40,118 bases of DNA, taken from contig NZ_BCRK01000035.1 in NCBI RefSeq assembly GCF_001552555.1, positions 1-40,118 of the forward strand, written 5' to 3'. The DNA comes from Nocardiopsis trehalosi NBRC 14201. GTDB taxonomy: Bacteria > Actinomycetota > Actinomycetes > Streptosporangiales > Streptosporangiaceae. Below, in pieces: positions 1 to 8,220 of the stretch. Each line of letters begins with the position of its first letter. The first letter of the stretch is position 1. The position numbers were made by a program, and so were the translations under genes. The notes under the pieces are model-generated. The model was not told the DNA's origin. It saw only the letters and a list, made by a program, of their open reading frames with translations, and ran no database searches.

Positions 1-50
1 CGTCCCGCCGGGGTCGGCGGGGCGGCGCGGCCGGGGCGGCGGCGGGTCGG

Positions 51-893
51 TCAGTCGAGGCGGAACACCCCGACGGCGTCGTAGGCGTGCCAGGACCCCT
101 GGGTCTTGGTGATGGAGACCGTGTTGCGCCCGGCCGCGAAGCGCTCGGCGGGCAGGGTGAGTTCGACGAAGGAGGGGCGCAGCGCGGTGCCGGGCGCGGT
201 GGCGTCGCCCTCCAGCGAACCCCGGGTGGCGCCGCCCTCGAAGGCGACGTCGGCGGTGTCGGTGCCGTTGACCGCGATGACCGCGGTCCCGGCGAGGGTG
301 GCGTGGGTGTCGATGAGCCAGATGGCGAACCCGAGGTCGTCCCCCGGCGCGTCGGGCAGTTCGAAGTGCAGCCGGAAGGTGTGCGACCGCCGGCCGGCCC
401 AGGAGTCGGAGGGGCCGGGGTGCAGGTAGGACCAGTCGGCGGCGGGGTCGCTGCTGCCGTGGGTGAAGTCGACCCCGTTCGGGAACGTCGACAGGAAGCG
501 CGACTGGCCGCCGGAGGGGGCCAGCGCCAGCTCCAGGCTCTTGGAGTCGAACGCGCCGACGGTGGCCACGGGGGTGCCGCCGACGACGATCGACTCGGTG
601 GAGGTGCCGCGCACCGCGGCGGTGGGGCGGCTGCGCCGCCCGGCGGCGTCGACGGTGACGATGCTGTAGTAGCGGGTCCGCGCCTCGGGCCCCAGCGTGT
701 CGTGGGTGAGCCGGCCGTAGACGGTCTTGCCGACGAGGGTGTCGTCGCTGATGTCGACGCGGCGGCTCTCCCCGGCGTGCACGGCGTAGTGGTCGACCAG
801 GGGCTCCCAGGCGGCGAGGTCCCAGGTGAGGTCGATGGCGCCGATGCGCCCTTCGGCGGCGAGGCCGGTCACGGGCTTGGGGCTGCGGCTCAC
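51..893 (-). CDS. Fibronectin/rhamnogalacturonan-lyase domain III-like protein
   Basis: A 280-residue protein of unknown function, probably carbohydrate-binding. The first ~100 residues look like a fibronectin-type III module (opening GLAAEGRIGAIDLTWD, later TRYYSIVTVDAAGRRS). The last ~150 residues resemble the galactose-binding-like beta-sandwich at the C-terminus of family 4 polysaccharide lyases: a LHFELPD strand, AVIAVNGT, and near the end AAGRNTVSITKTQGSW followed by YDAVGVFRLD. No lyase catalytic domain and no signal peptide are visible, so it is a binding module without its usual enzyme. The GTG start at 893 overlaps the phoD stop by 4 bases and has GGAGG upstream inside phoD, so the two are translationally coupled. 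Co-expression with an exported phosphatase suggests a role at the cell surface, but how it would be exported is unclear. Domain assignment is by pattern recognition only. Confidence 0.7.
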   Translation of the reverse strand: MSRSPKPVTGLAAEGRIGAIDLTWDLAAWEPLVDHYAVHAGESRRVDISDDTLVGKTVYGRLTHDTLGPEARTRYYSIVTVDAAGRRSRPTAAVRGTSTESIVVGGTPVATVGAFDSKSLELALAPSGGQSRFLSTFPNGVDFTHGSSDPAADWSYLHPGPSDSWAGRRSHTFRLHFELPDAPGDDLGFAIWLIDTHATLAGTAVIAVNGTDTADVAFEGGATRGSLEGDATAPGTALRPSFVELTLPAERFAAGRNTVSITKTQGSWHAYDAVGVFRLD

Positions 894-2491
894 TGGGTGC
901 CTCCACTCACCGGGGTGAGGCCGGGGCGGCCGGCCTCCGTGACGAACCGGGCGGCGCTGGTGACGGTGCCTCCGTCGTCCGCCTCGATCTGGTCGATGAC
1001 CTTGAAGTCGGAGGTGACCTCCGTGGGCGTCATGTCCACCTGGACGTAGCCGCGGCGGGCGTTGTACAGGCGCACGTGCGGGTTGCCGAGCCAGATGGGC
1101 GCCAGGTTGTCGGTGTCGGCGCCGTCGCCGTCGGAGGCGACCGAGGTGGTGATCAGCTCGGTGCCGATGGTGGCGGAGTCGGGGTCGGTGAAGTCGGCCT
1201 TGAGGTCGGCGGCGGCGTGCCGGTGGATGTCGCCGGTCAGCACGAGCGGGTTGGCGACCCGGTGCTCGGTGAGCACGTCGAACAGGCGCTGCCGGTTGGC
1301 GGTGAACCCGTCCCACTGGTCCATGCTGTAGGAGGTCCCGGAGCCGACCGTGCGGTCGATGCGGGCCATGACGACCTGCTGGGCGAGGACGTTCCAGGTG
1401 GCGCGGCTGGCGCGCAGCCCGGCGTAGAGCCACTCCTCCTGGTCGCCGCCGAGGATGCTGCGGCGCGGGTCGGTGTGGTCGCCGTCGGGGACGCCGCCGT
1501 CGGCGGGCACCGGGTCGCGGTACTGGCGGGTGTCGAGGACGTTGAACTCGGCGAGCCGGCCGTAGCGCACCCGCCGGTACAGGCGCATGTCGGGGCCCGA
1601 CGGCAGCGACGCGTCGCCCAGGGGCTGGTTCTCGTACCAGGCGCGGTAGGCGACGGCGCGGCGGCGGCGGAAGTCCTCGGGGCCGGCGCCGTACTGCGAC
1701 ACCTCGTCGGCGTAGTTGTTCTCGACCTCGTGGTCGTCGGTGGTGACGAGCCACGGCGCGCGGGCGTGCGCCGCCTGGAGGTTCGGGTCGGTGCGGGTGA
1801 GGCTGTACCGGAGCCGGTACTGCTCCAGGGTGAGGGTGGCGGCGGCGTGGGCCGAGCCGAGCGCGCCGGTGCCCTGCCGCCACAGGTTGGCGGCGGTGAT
1901 GCCGTACTCGTAGATGTAGTCGCCCAGGAACAGCACCAGGTCCAGGTCCTGCTCCGCCATGTCGCGGTAGGCGGTGTAGTGCCCGTGGTACCACGCCTGG
2001 CAGGACGCCATGGCGAAGGCGAGGCGCTCGGGCCGGGCGCCGGCGGCGGGCGCGGTGCGGGTGCGGCCGACGGGGCTGATCTCGCCGCCCGCGCGGAACC
2101 GGTAGAAGTACTCGCGGCCCGGCTCCAGGCCCTTGACGTGCGGGTGCACCGCGTGGGCCAGGTCGGGCCGGGCGACGGCGCGGCCGCGCTTGGCCACCCG
2201 GCGGAACCGGTCGTCGGTGGCGACCTCGTACTCGACGGTGTAGTCGCGGCGCGGCATGCCGCCGTGCCCGTCCTCGGCCAGCGGCTCCGGCGCCAGCCGG
2301 GTCCACAGGACGACGCTGTCGGAGCCGGGGTCGCCCGACGCCACCCCGAGGCGGTAGGGGGAGTCGGGGACGGCGCCGCGGGTCGGCGCGGCGTGCGCGT
2401 CGACGCCGGTGCCCAGCGCGTACGACGCCGCGCTGATCCCGGTGAGGGCGAGGAAGGTGCGTCTGTTGTACGAGGGGGATTGGTCGGTCAT
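890..2491 (-). CDS. phoD: PhoD-family alkaline phosphatase/phosphodiesterase, Tat-exported
   Basis: Exported metallophosphoesterase of the PhoD family (Ca/Fe-dependent phosphodiesterase/phosphomonoesterase that releases phosphate from esters outside the membrane). The N-terminus carries a twin-arginine signal (NRRTFLALTG then an Ala-rich segment ending AHA), so it is probably exported folded. An N-terminal PhoD beta domain (residues ~45-150, SPYRLGVASGDPGSDSVVLWTRL) precedes the metal-binding core: FLGDYIYEYG near residue 187, DDHEVENNY near 252 and GDIHRHA near 420. The 533-residue length is normal for the family. The start at 2491 is chosen because it places the Tat motif close to the N-terminus; ATG at 2497 is an equally possible start. 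A weak PHO-box-like element lies ~75 bases upstream. It is followed by a coupled sugar-binding-like gene. Confidence 0.93.
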   Translation of the reverse strand: MTDQSPSYNRRTFLALTGISAASYALGTGVDAHAAPTRGAVPDSPYRLGVASGDPGSDSVVLWTRLAPEPLAEDGHGGMPRRDYTVEYEVATDDRFRRVAKRGRAVARPDLAHAVHPHVKGLEPGREYFYRFRAGGEISPVGRTRTAPAAGARPERLAFAMASCQAWYHGHYTAYRDMAEQDLDLVLFLGDYIYEYGITAANLWRQGTGALGSAHAAATLTLEQYRLRYSLTRTDPNLQAAHARAPWLVTTDDHEVENNYADEVSQYGAGPEDFRRRRAVAYRAWYENQPLGDASLPSGPDMRLYRRVRYGRLAEFNVLDTRQYRDPVPADGGVPDGDHTDPRRSILGGDQEEWLYAGLRASRATWNVLAQQVVMARIDRTVGSGTSYSMDQWDGFTANRQRLFDVLTEHRVANPLVLTGDIHRHAAADLKADFTDPDSATIGTELITTSVASDGDGADTDNLAPIWLGNPHVRLYNARRGYVQVDMTPTEVTSDFKVIDQIEADDGGTVTSAARFVTEAGRPGLTPVSGGTQ

Positions 2492-2633
2492 CGGCATACG
2501 TGGCGTCCATCCGCTCAGGGACATGGCGCATCGATGGTGCGTCAAGGGCGTTGAGGTTGGATAGATGGCGGGTGAGCCCGAAGTGGAATCGGGGGGACGA
2601 ACGGCGCACTGAGGACCGTCCGCCCCCGCCGCC

Positions 2634-4172
2634 TCATCCGGTGGCGCGGTGGGCGCGGCGCAGGGCGCCGCGGTCGTGCGTGCCGGCATGGGTCACCGGG
2701 ATGCGGGGCACCACGATGACGCGTTCGGGCACGTAGGGCGGGTGCAGCCGGTCCTCCAGCCAGGCGCGCAGCGCCTCGCCGGTGGTGTCCGCGCCGTCGG
2801 CGAGCGTGGCGGCGGTGTGCAGCACGGCGCCGCCGGGGCCGGGGACGTCGAACGTCGCGGCCTCCATGACGTCGGGGTGCTCGGCCAGGACGTCGTCGAC
2901 CTGGCGCGGGAACACGGTGCGCCCGCCGACGCGCAGGGCCTCGCTGCGGCGCCCGAGCAGGGTGAGCCGGCCGGCGGAGTCGAGCGCGCCGATGTCGCCG
3001 GTGTCGACCCAGCCGTCGCGCAGCACGCGCGCGGTCGGCTCGGGCCGGTGCAGGTAGCCGTCCATGGCGGCGGCGGTGCGCACCCACACCTCGCCGGCCC
3101 GGCCGGGCGGCAGGTCGGCGCCGGTGTGGTCGCGCACGGCGACCTGGACGCCGGGCAGCGGGCGGCCGACGCTGCGCATGGCGGCGCGGTCGCCGTCGCG
3201 GTAGTCGTCGGGGCGGAGCATGCTGATCGACCCGGTCTCGCTCTGCCCGTAGCAGGGGTGCAGGACCGGGCCGAGGAGGTCGACGGCGGCGCGCAGCAGC
3301 GCGGGCGGCATCGGGCCGCCGGACGGGATGACCTGCCGCAGGCTGGACACGTCGGTGCGGGCCAGCGCCGGGTGGGTGACGAGCTCGGCGACGGCCGACG
3401 GCATGAGCAGCACGTGGGTGACCCGCCACCGCTGGACGGCGGCGAGGACCTCCCCCGGTTCGGCGCGGGGCAGCGACACCACGGTGCCGCCCTTGGCGAC
3501 GGCGGCGTCGGCCATGGCGCGGGCGCGGGCGTCGACCCGCTCCAGGCAGAGGAACGTCGCGGCGCCGCCGCCCTGCGGCGGGGCGGGCACGGTCGCGTGG
3601 ACGTCGGCGGCGCGGAACCGGCGCAGGACGGGCCGCGGGGTGCGCGTGCTGCCGCCGGTCAGGCCGATCCATCTGGGGTCGCCGAGGCGGGCGAGCGGGG
3701 CGAACGGGTCGCCGGGCTGGTCGTCGGCGAGCGCCAGCAGGTCCTCCCCGGTCTTGGCGGGGCCCAGGGTGAGGACCCGGGTGCCGCGGCGTTCGGCCGC
3801 CTCCAGCTCCTCCGCCAGGTCGGCGCAGTGGGCGGGGTCGACGGCGAGCGCGGCGGGGCCGATCTCGGCGAGCAGCCGCTCGCGGACGTCGGGGGCGAGC
3901 GCGTCGGGCACGTGCGCGACGCCGGCGCCGACGAGGTGGGCGGCGTGGGTGAGCAGCAGCCCCCGGGTGGACGCCGGGGCCATGGTCGCCAGGATGCGGC
4001 CGGGGCCCAGGCCCAGGGCGCGCAGCGCGCGCCCCATGGCGAAGGCGAGGTCGAGGGCCGCGCCGGCGGACGTCTCGCCGTCGGGGTCGACGAACGCGAT
4101 CCGTTCGGGGGCGCGGGTCAGCGCGGACAGGGGTCCGCGGACCGCGGTCCGCGTGTCTTCGGTGGTCGTCAT
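2634..4172 (-). CDS. ANL-superfamily acyl-CoA synthetase/adenylation-like protein, degenerate active site
   Basis: A 512-residue member of the acyl-CoA synthetase/NRPS adenylation/luciferase family by overall fold. Motif A5 (CYGQSETG, ~307-314), A7 (DGWVDTGD, ~386-393) and A8 (GRRSEALRVGGRTVFP, ~407-422) are clear. Two motifs are abnormal. The A3 phosphate loop reads LTGGSTRTPRP (~171-181) where TSGTTGxPKG is expected. The A10 segment reads IPVTHAGTHDRGAL (~491-504), so the lysine of the usual GK pair, needed for adenylate formation, is Thr. Adenylation is therefore doubtful; it may do only a second half-reaction, bind a substrate or act as a scaffold. It has an excellent Shine-Dalgarno (AAGGAGGAGGAG) and lies 32 bases after the glyoxalase-like gene, as the last gene of a three-gene operon. 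The frame is intact, so it is not a decayed pseudogene. Confidence 0.85.
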   Translation of the reverse strand: MTTTEDTRTAVRGPLSALTRAPERIAFVDPDGETSAGAALDLAFAMGRALRALGLGPGRILATMAPASTRGLLLTHAAHLVGAGVAHVPDALAPDVRERLLAEIGPAALAVDPAHCADLAEELEAAERRGTRVLTLGPAKTGEDLLALADDQPGDPFAPLARLGDPRWIGLTGGSTRTPRPVLRRFRAADVHATVPAPPQGGGAATFLCLERVDARARAMADAAVAKGGTVVSLPRAEPGEVLAAVQRWRVTHVLLMPSAVAELVTHPALARTDVSSLRQVIPSGGPMPPALLRAAVDLLGPVLHPCYGQSETGSISMLRPDDYRDGDRAAMRSVGRPLPGVQVAVRDHTGADLPPGRAGEVWVRTAAAMDGYLHRPEPTARVLRDGWVDTGDIGALDSAGRLTLLGRRSEALRVGGRTVFPRQVDDVLAEHPDVMEAATFDVPGPGGAVLHTAATLADGADTTGEALRAWLEDRLHPPYVPERVIVVPRIPVTHAGTHDRGALRRAHRATG

Positions 4173-4204
4173 GTGCGCTCTCCTCCTCCTTGTGGGCGCT
4201 GCGG

Positions 4205-4894
4205 TCACCGGTCGAACCCGAGGCGGACCGGACCGGCGTCCGTGGCGATCGTCGCGGCGACCGGGCGGTCGCTCACGGTGCGGCGGACCCGCACGCCGAG
4301 GTCGGCGGCCGGGGTGCCGAGCCAGGCGTCGAGGTCGTCCACCGTCGTCTCGACCTCGAGGGCCGTGTAGGAGAGGGGGGTGCAGCGGTGCCCGGCGGCG
4401 GCGAGTTCGCGGGGCAGGCGCGCCCGGCGGGTGGGCCGGTCGTGCCAGGTCTGGAAGAAGGGGAGGCAGGGCCGGCGGCGGGCGGCGGCCATCCCGGCCT
4501 CGGTCCAGGGGAGGCGTTCGCCGTCGGCGCGCACCGACGCGCCGCGGCGCAGGCCGGGGTCCTCCCCGGTGAGGACGCGCAGCCGCGCGGCGGTGCGGGC
4601 GGCGTCGGGCACGGCGGCCGCCCACAGCAGGGCGGCGGGGCCGTCGGTGGTGGCGTCGAGCAGGGTGCGGCCGTTGGGCCGCTCCTTGGCGAGGCGTTCG
4701 TCGTGGACGGTGTAGACCTCCAGGTAGGGGCAGTGGGGCGCGTCGAACGGCACAAGGTGCTGGGTCAGGCCGTCGGAGCGGGGGCCGCCCGCGACCAGGC
4801 CGAAACCGCACTCCCAGTAGAGCCGTTCGCGGATGGCGTCGAGCGTGCGGGCGGCGACGATGAGGTGGTCGATGGTCGGGGTGTCGCGGATCAT
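4205..4894 (-). CDS. Glyoxalase-like (VOC) domain protein
   Basis: A 229-residue protein opening TPTIDHLIVAARTLD and continuing with a GGPRSDGLTQHLVPF region and LEVYTVHDE. This is the pattern of the glyoxalase-like branch of the vicinal oxygen chelate superfamily, where His from the first strand and Glu from a later strand bind a metal. A second half (YTALEVETTVDDLDAWLG) gives the usual two-module architecture. The substrate cannot be told from sequence. The start at 4894 has GAGGAG eight bases upstream. It lies 43 bases after the FAD oxidoreductase and 32 before the ANL-like gene, so the three are almost certainly co-transcribed. A role on the product of the oxidoreductase is inference. Confidence 0.8.
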   Translation of the reverse strand: MIRDTPTIDHLIVAARTLDAIRERLYWECGFGLVAGGPRSDGLTQHLVPFDAPHCPYLEVYTVHDERLAKERPNGRTLLDATTDGPAALLWAAAVPDAARTAARLRVLTGEDPGLRRGASVRADGERLPWTEAGMAAARRRPCLPFFQTWHDRPTRRARLPRELAAAGHRCTPLSYTALEVETTVDDLDAWLGTPAADLGVRVRRTVSDRPVAATIATDAGPVRLGFDR

Positions 4895-4937
4895 GCGGCG
4901 GGCTCCTCGGGTCGGGTGCGGTCGGTCGGGCGGCGGG

Positions 4938-6206
4938 TCAGGGCGTGGTGCGCGCGGCGCACCGCCCGGACCGCGGCGATCCGCGCCGACGCGGCGCGGG
5001 GACGGGGAGGGCGGGTCCGTCCCCTCCGGCGCGGCGGTGCGCCGCCTCGGGCCGGAGCGCGTCCGGGACGGCGGACCGGTCGCCGTGCAGGACCTCGCCG
5101 ACGAGCGCTTCGGCGGTGCGGCGGGCGGCGGCCGCGGCGTGGTCGCCGTAGCCCGCTGCGACGTGCACGCCCGGCAGGCCGGGGACCGCGCCGATGAGCG
5201 GCCGCCCGGTGGGTGTCACCGCGACGGCGGTGACCGCGGCGCGCCCGGAGCGGGCGCGCAGGTCCAGCCCGGTGCGGTCGGCGGCCCTGCGCACCAGGTC
5301 GGCCCCCGCGGCGGACGGGACGAGGACGGCCCCGGGCCCCGCGCCGGCGGCGCCGGGCGGTGCGGGCGCGGCGGGGGCGCCGGACGGCAGCGGCACGATG
5401 CCGGGGGCGGCGGGGTCGGCGCCGCCGAAGGGGGCGGTCGCCACCGGACCGCCCGCGGTGGCGGCCACGACGACACCGCCGTGCCGGCCGGCGGCGACCA
5501 GGAGGTCCGCGTCGGCGTAGGTCCACGGCGGTGCGGCGGCGCCGGGCAGGTGGACGGCGACCCGGTGGCGCGCCGCGACGGGCGCACCGGGCAGCAGCCG
5601 CGCGGTGCGCGCCCCGGCGGCGACGACCACCCTGCCCGCCGCGACCTCACCGGCGGCGGTCACCACGCGCAGCCGCCCGGCACGTCCGGCGGGGTGGAGG
5701 GCGCGGACGGGGGTGTCCGGACACCAGTGGGCGCCCGCCTCCGTCGCGGCGGACCGAGCGGCGGCGAGGTAGCGGTCGCGGTCGAGGTGCGGGGCGTCCG
5801 GGGTGAGCAGGAGGCGCCCGCCCGCCGCGCGCGGCGCGGCGGGCACCGCCGGGTCGTCCGGGTCGAGCCACGCGGCGGCGTCCGGCAGCGGACCGGCGGC
5901 GGCGAGGGTGCGGGCGGCGGTGCGGTCGAGGGCGCACAGCAGCGCGGCACGCCCGGCGATCGGTGTATCGCCGCCGAGGCGGTCGGCGTCGGCGGCGGCC
6001 CGCTGGGCGGCGCCGCCGAGCCACGCGGCGAGTCCGGGGTCGGCCCATTCCCAGGGGCGCGGTACGGCGGGCACCGGCAGGGTCGGCGGGCCGTCCGCCG
6101 CGCCGGTGTCGACGACCGCGACCGACGCGCCGGCGCGGGCGAACGCCTCGGCCGCGCACGCCCCGATGATGCCGCCCCCGATGACCACCACGTCGTAGTG
6201 GCGCAC
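4938..6206 (-). CDS. FAD-dependent oxidoreductase, DAO (glycine/D-amino-acid oxidase) family
   Basis: A 422-residue flavoprotein of the DAO family, whose members oxidise the C-N bond of amino acids or secondary amines with FAD and oxygen. The N-terminus is a Rossmann dinucleotide fold (HYDVVVIGGGIIGACAAEAF, with VVDTG at the end of the second strand). A second conserved block near the C-terminus (TPTGRPLIGAVPGLPGVHVAAGYGDH) is the typical FAD/substrate segment; the commoner GHG is GDH here. The middle (~250-310) is unusually rich in Ala, Gly and Pro. GTG at 6206 is chosen because GGAGG lies just upstream and the next residues begin the Rossmann strand. It is first in an operon with a glyoxalase-like and an ANL-like gene; its promoter appears to lie ~350 bases upstream. 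Confidence 0.87.
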   Translation of the reverse strand: MRHYDVVVIGGGIIGACAAEAFARAGASVAVVDTGAADGPPTLPVPAVPRPWEWADPGLAAWLGGAAQRAAADADRLGGDTPIAGRAALLCALDRTAARTLAAAGPLPDAAAWLDPDDPAVPAAPRAAGGRLLLTPDAPHLDRDRYLAAARSAATEAGAHWCPDTPVRALHPAGRAGRLRVVTAAGEVAAGRVVVAAGARTARLLPGAPVAARHRVAVHLPGAAAPPWTYADADLLVAAGRHGGVVVAATAGGPVATAPFGGADPAAPGIVPLPSGAPAAPAPPGAAGAGPGAVLVPSAAGADLVRRAADRTGLDLRARSGRAAVTAVAVTPTGRPLIGAVPGLPGVHVAAGYGDHAAAAARRTAEALVGEVLHGDRSAVPDALRPEAAHRRAGGDGPALPVPAPRRRGSPRSGRCAARTTP

Positions 6207-6538
6207 CGCCCACCTCCGTTCCGGGCCGCCCACGCGCCCCTCTCCCCCGGCGCCGCGTGGTGGCGCGCCCCTCTGCCGGGCGCCCCGCCACCGCCCACCG
6301 GGCCGGGCCTGCCACGCGAGGGCCGGGCCCACCCGGTGACCGCGCGGCGGCCCCGGCGCGGACCGGACGCCACCGGCGCCCCGCCCGCGCCGGGCGACGG
6401 CCGCCGAGGAGGTCCGGATCGCGGGTGCTCCCGCGCCCGATCCCCGGGGCGGCCGCCCCGGGAATGGACGCGGAATAAGCGGCCGAACACCGGACGCCGC
6501 CGGGGGATATGCATTCTCCGGAAATGGCGTCGACGCCC

Positions 6539-6567
6539 GTCGGGATATCCCGACAAGCGCGAGTGTA
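6539..6567 (-). promoter_or_regulatory. Promoter -10 (TACACT) with palindromic operator at +1
   Basis: Reading leftward, TACACT (6562-6567) fits an actinobacterial -10 element. Seven bases later, at the expected transcription start, begins the perfect 16-base palindrome GTCGGGATATCCCGAC (6539-6554), and a second perfect palindrome GGCGTCGACGCC follows at 6526-6537. A palindrome covering +1 is a usual position for a repressor operator. No clear -35 is visible. The promoter would serve the FAD-oxidoreductase operon, giving a leader of about 350 bases. The regulator is not identified. Confidence 0.5.
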
Positions 6568-6835
6568 GCCAAAATCGAATCGCGCGGACACTACCGCAAT
6601 GGGCCTGTTGAGCGGGACATACGGCTCAATATTGCCGCACAGTAGACGACAATACCCGCATAACCGGACACGTCGGAATGGAATAACCCCGGCCGCGACA
6701 CGCCGAGGCGAACGTGCGTCTTGCCTTTTCCGCACTCCCCCGGAGAATGGCCGCCGATCGCGCCCGCACGGCAATATCGCCCGCGCCCGCCCCCGGCGCC
6801 GCGCCCTCCGGACGCACGGGAGACCCCGCGCCCGT

Positions 6836-6841
6836 TAGGAT
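6836..6841 (+). promoter_or_regulatory. -10 element TAGGAT for a leaderless transcript
   Basis: TAGGAT is a good actinobacterial -10 hexamer. Counting seven bases downstream places +1 exactly on the GTG at 6849, and there is no ribosome binding site before that codon, so a leaderless mRNA is likely. No strong -35 is visible. Confidence 0.55.
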
Positions 6842-6848
6842 GCGCGGC

Positions 6849-7325
6849 GTGTCGAGCCGCCTCCCGTCCCGCGCCGCCGCCCTCCTCGGCGTCCGCCTGG
6901 TCCTGCTGCTCTCCGCGGGCTGCGCCCTCACCGCCGCCGGCGGACTCGCCGCCGCCGAGGTCGCGGGCGCCGCGCCACCGCTGTGGCCGAACGCGCTCGC
7001 CGCCGGGTGTGTCGCGGGGTGCGCGGGGGCGGCGGCCGCCGTCGCCGGCGGGCACCGGGCGGGGGCGCCGTGGCCGGCCGCCGCCCTCGCGGCCGTGCCC
7101 GCCCTGGGGTTCGCGGCGACCGCTTCGGCGGAGGCCGAGGCCGCCTTCGGCTGGTTCGCCGCCGCGCCCCACCCGCTGGCACTCCAGGTGATCACCTGGG
7201 GGACGGCGGTCGGCGCGTTCGGGACCCTCGCGGCCGTCGCCGGGTGCACGGCCGCCGCCGTGCTGCTCCTCCTGCCGCCCGTGCGCCGCGCGCTCCGATC
7301 GGCCCCCACCGCCCGGCCGCGCTGA
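6849..7325 (+). CDS. Small multi-pass membrane protein, function unknown
   Basis: A 158-residue, Ala-rich hydrophobic protein with about four predicted membrane segments: LLGVRLVLLLSAGCALTAAG, a segment in LWPNALAAGCVAGCAGAAAAV, one around AAALAAVPALGFAATASA, and ITWGTAVGAFGTLAAVAG extending to LLLLP. It ends in a short basic tail (RRALRSAPTARPR). I do not recognise the family. GTG 6849 is chosen because a -10 hexamer lies at the correct distance for leaderless initiation; ATG 6840, in frame, is the alternative. It is transcribed away from the FAD-oxidoreductase operon. A real gene is supported by the long hydrophobic pattern and strong GC bias at third positions. Confidence 0.65.
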   Translation: MSSRLPSRAAALLGVRLVLLLSAGCALTAAGGLAAAEVAGAAPPLWPNALAAGCVAGCAGAAAAVAGGHRAGAPWPAAALAAVPALGFAATASAEAEAAFGWFAAAPHPLALQVITWGTAVGAFGTLAAVAGCTAAAVLLLLPPVRRALRSAPTARPR

Positions 7326-7667
7326 ACCCCGGCGGGGCGGCGCCGCCCCGGACACGGGAACGGCAGTGGAGGACCCGGTGAGCGGCGAGGGCGCGGCGCG
7401 CGGCACCGACGCGGGACCGCCGGGCGGACGCATCGCCGTCGCCGCCCTGCGGGGCACGCCCCGCGGGGCGGGACGCCGGCTCGGGACGGGGGCGGTGGAG
7501 ACGGCGGCTCCTACCGGCGCGGCCACGCGGCGGCGGAGGGCGCGCCGGTACCGGGGCGGGGTCGCAAAGGCGCGGAACGGGCGCGGGACCGCGAGGGGCG
7601 GGCGATGGCGCGGGGGCGCACGGCCGCCTGCGGGGCGGCCGACCGGGGCGCGGCCCCGGGGTGCGGA
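7326..7667. other. Intergenic, no gene seen
   Basis: 342 very GC-rich bases between convergent genes. Open frames here have proline/arginine-rich compositions typical of non-coding GC-rich DNA. The only structure I can support is the hairpin at 7621-7641. Confidence 0.5.
7621..7641 (-). terminator. Hairpin terminator downstream of the bifunctional nuclease gene
   Basis: Perfect 8-bp stem CGGCCGCC/GGCGGCCG with a five-base loop, 27 bases after the DUF151 stop codon. There is no T-run, which is usual for actinomycete terminators. Confidence 0.5.
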
Positions 7668-8138
7668 TCAGGTGGTGCGGCCGAAGTCCTCGGGGGAGAT
7701 CTGGTCGAGGAACTCGCGGAACTTCTCGACCTCGTCCTCCTGCTCGTCGGGGATGGGCACCCCGGCCTCGTCGATGACGTCGTCGTGCGCGTAGATGGGC
7801 GCACCCGTGCGCAGGGCGAGGGCGATCGAGTCGGAGGGGCGGGCGCTGACCTCGACGCCGTTGGAGAACACGAGTTCGGCGTAGAAGATGCCGTCACTCA
7901 GCGACGTGATGTTGACGGTGCTCAGGCTGGCGTCGAGCGCGTCGAGCACGTCGCGGAAGAGGTCGTGCGTGAGCGGGCGCGCGGGGATGACCCCCTGCTG
8001 GGCGAGCGCGATGGCGGTGGCCTCGACCGCGCCGATCCAGATGGGCAGGTAGCGCTCGCCGTCGGACTCCTTGAGCAGGACGATCGGTTGGTTCGAGGGC
8101 ATCTCGACCCGGACGCCGACGACCTCCATGTGCTTCAC
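7668..8138 (-). CDS. Bifunctional nuclease family protein (DUF151/BFN)
   Basis: A 156-residue protein of the BFN/DUF151 family, named after a plant bifunctional nuclease and widespread in actinobacteria. Core motifs are present: IVLLKESDGERYLPIWIG, EATAIALAQQG, RPLTHDLFRDVL and the SARPSDSIALALRTGAPIYA block, followed by an acidic C-terminus. GTG 8138 is chosen because it follows GGAG at a proper distance; ATG 8129 is an alternative. In mycobacteria the homologue lies two genes from garA with a MerR-type gene between; here the FHA gene is directly upstream and the MerR gene is absent. A large hairpin (8221-8277) separates the two, so separate transcription is possible. Biochemical function in bacteria is poorly defined. 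Confidence 0.88.
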   Translation of the reverse strand: MKHMEVVGVRVEMPSNQPIVLLKESDGERYLPIWIGAVEATAIALAQQGVIPARPLTHDLFRDVLDALDASLSTVNITSLSDGIFYAELVFSNGVEVSARPSDSIALALRTGAPIYAHDDVIDEAGVPIPDEQEDEVEKFREFLDQISPEDFGRTT

Positions 8139-8220
8139 TGCGGCTCCGTCCCACGACTCGTCGTGCCGGCTGGGCACTCGCCAGGATGTACGTTCCGTCC
8201 TTTCACGGTACACCGCCGAG

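Larger units (their letters stand above)
6207..6848. other. Divergent intergenic region with palindromes and a long leader
   Basis: No convincing gene in 642 bases. The half next to the FAD oxidoreductase (6207-6475) is extremely GC-rich and would be the long untranslated leader of that operon. The middle (6480-6720) is much richer in A and T than its surroundings and holds several inverted repeats: GGCGTCGACGCC at 6526-6537, GTCGGGATATCCCGAC at 6539-6554, and TTGAGC/GCTCAA at 6608-6613 and 6624-6629. A promoter-like hexamer for each direction is listed separately. Confidence 0.6.

Noticed and set aside
7366-7794. Possible small plus-strand gene between the membrane protein and the BFN gene
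   Set aside because: Composition is Gly/Arg/Ala repeats without hydrophobic or helical pattern, and its end overlaps the BFN gene antisense.
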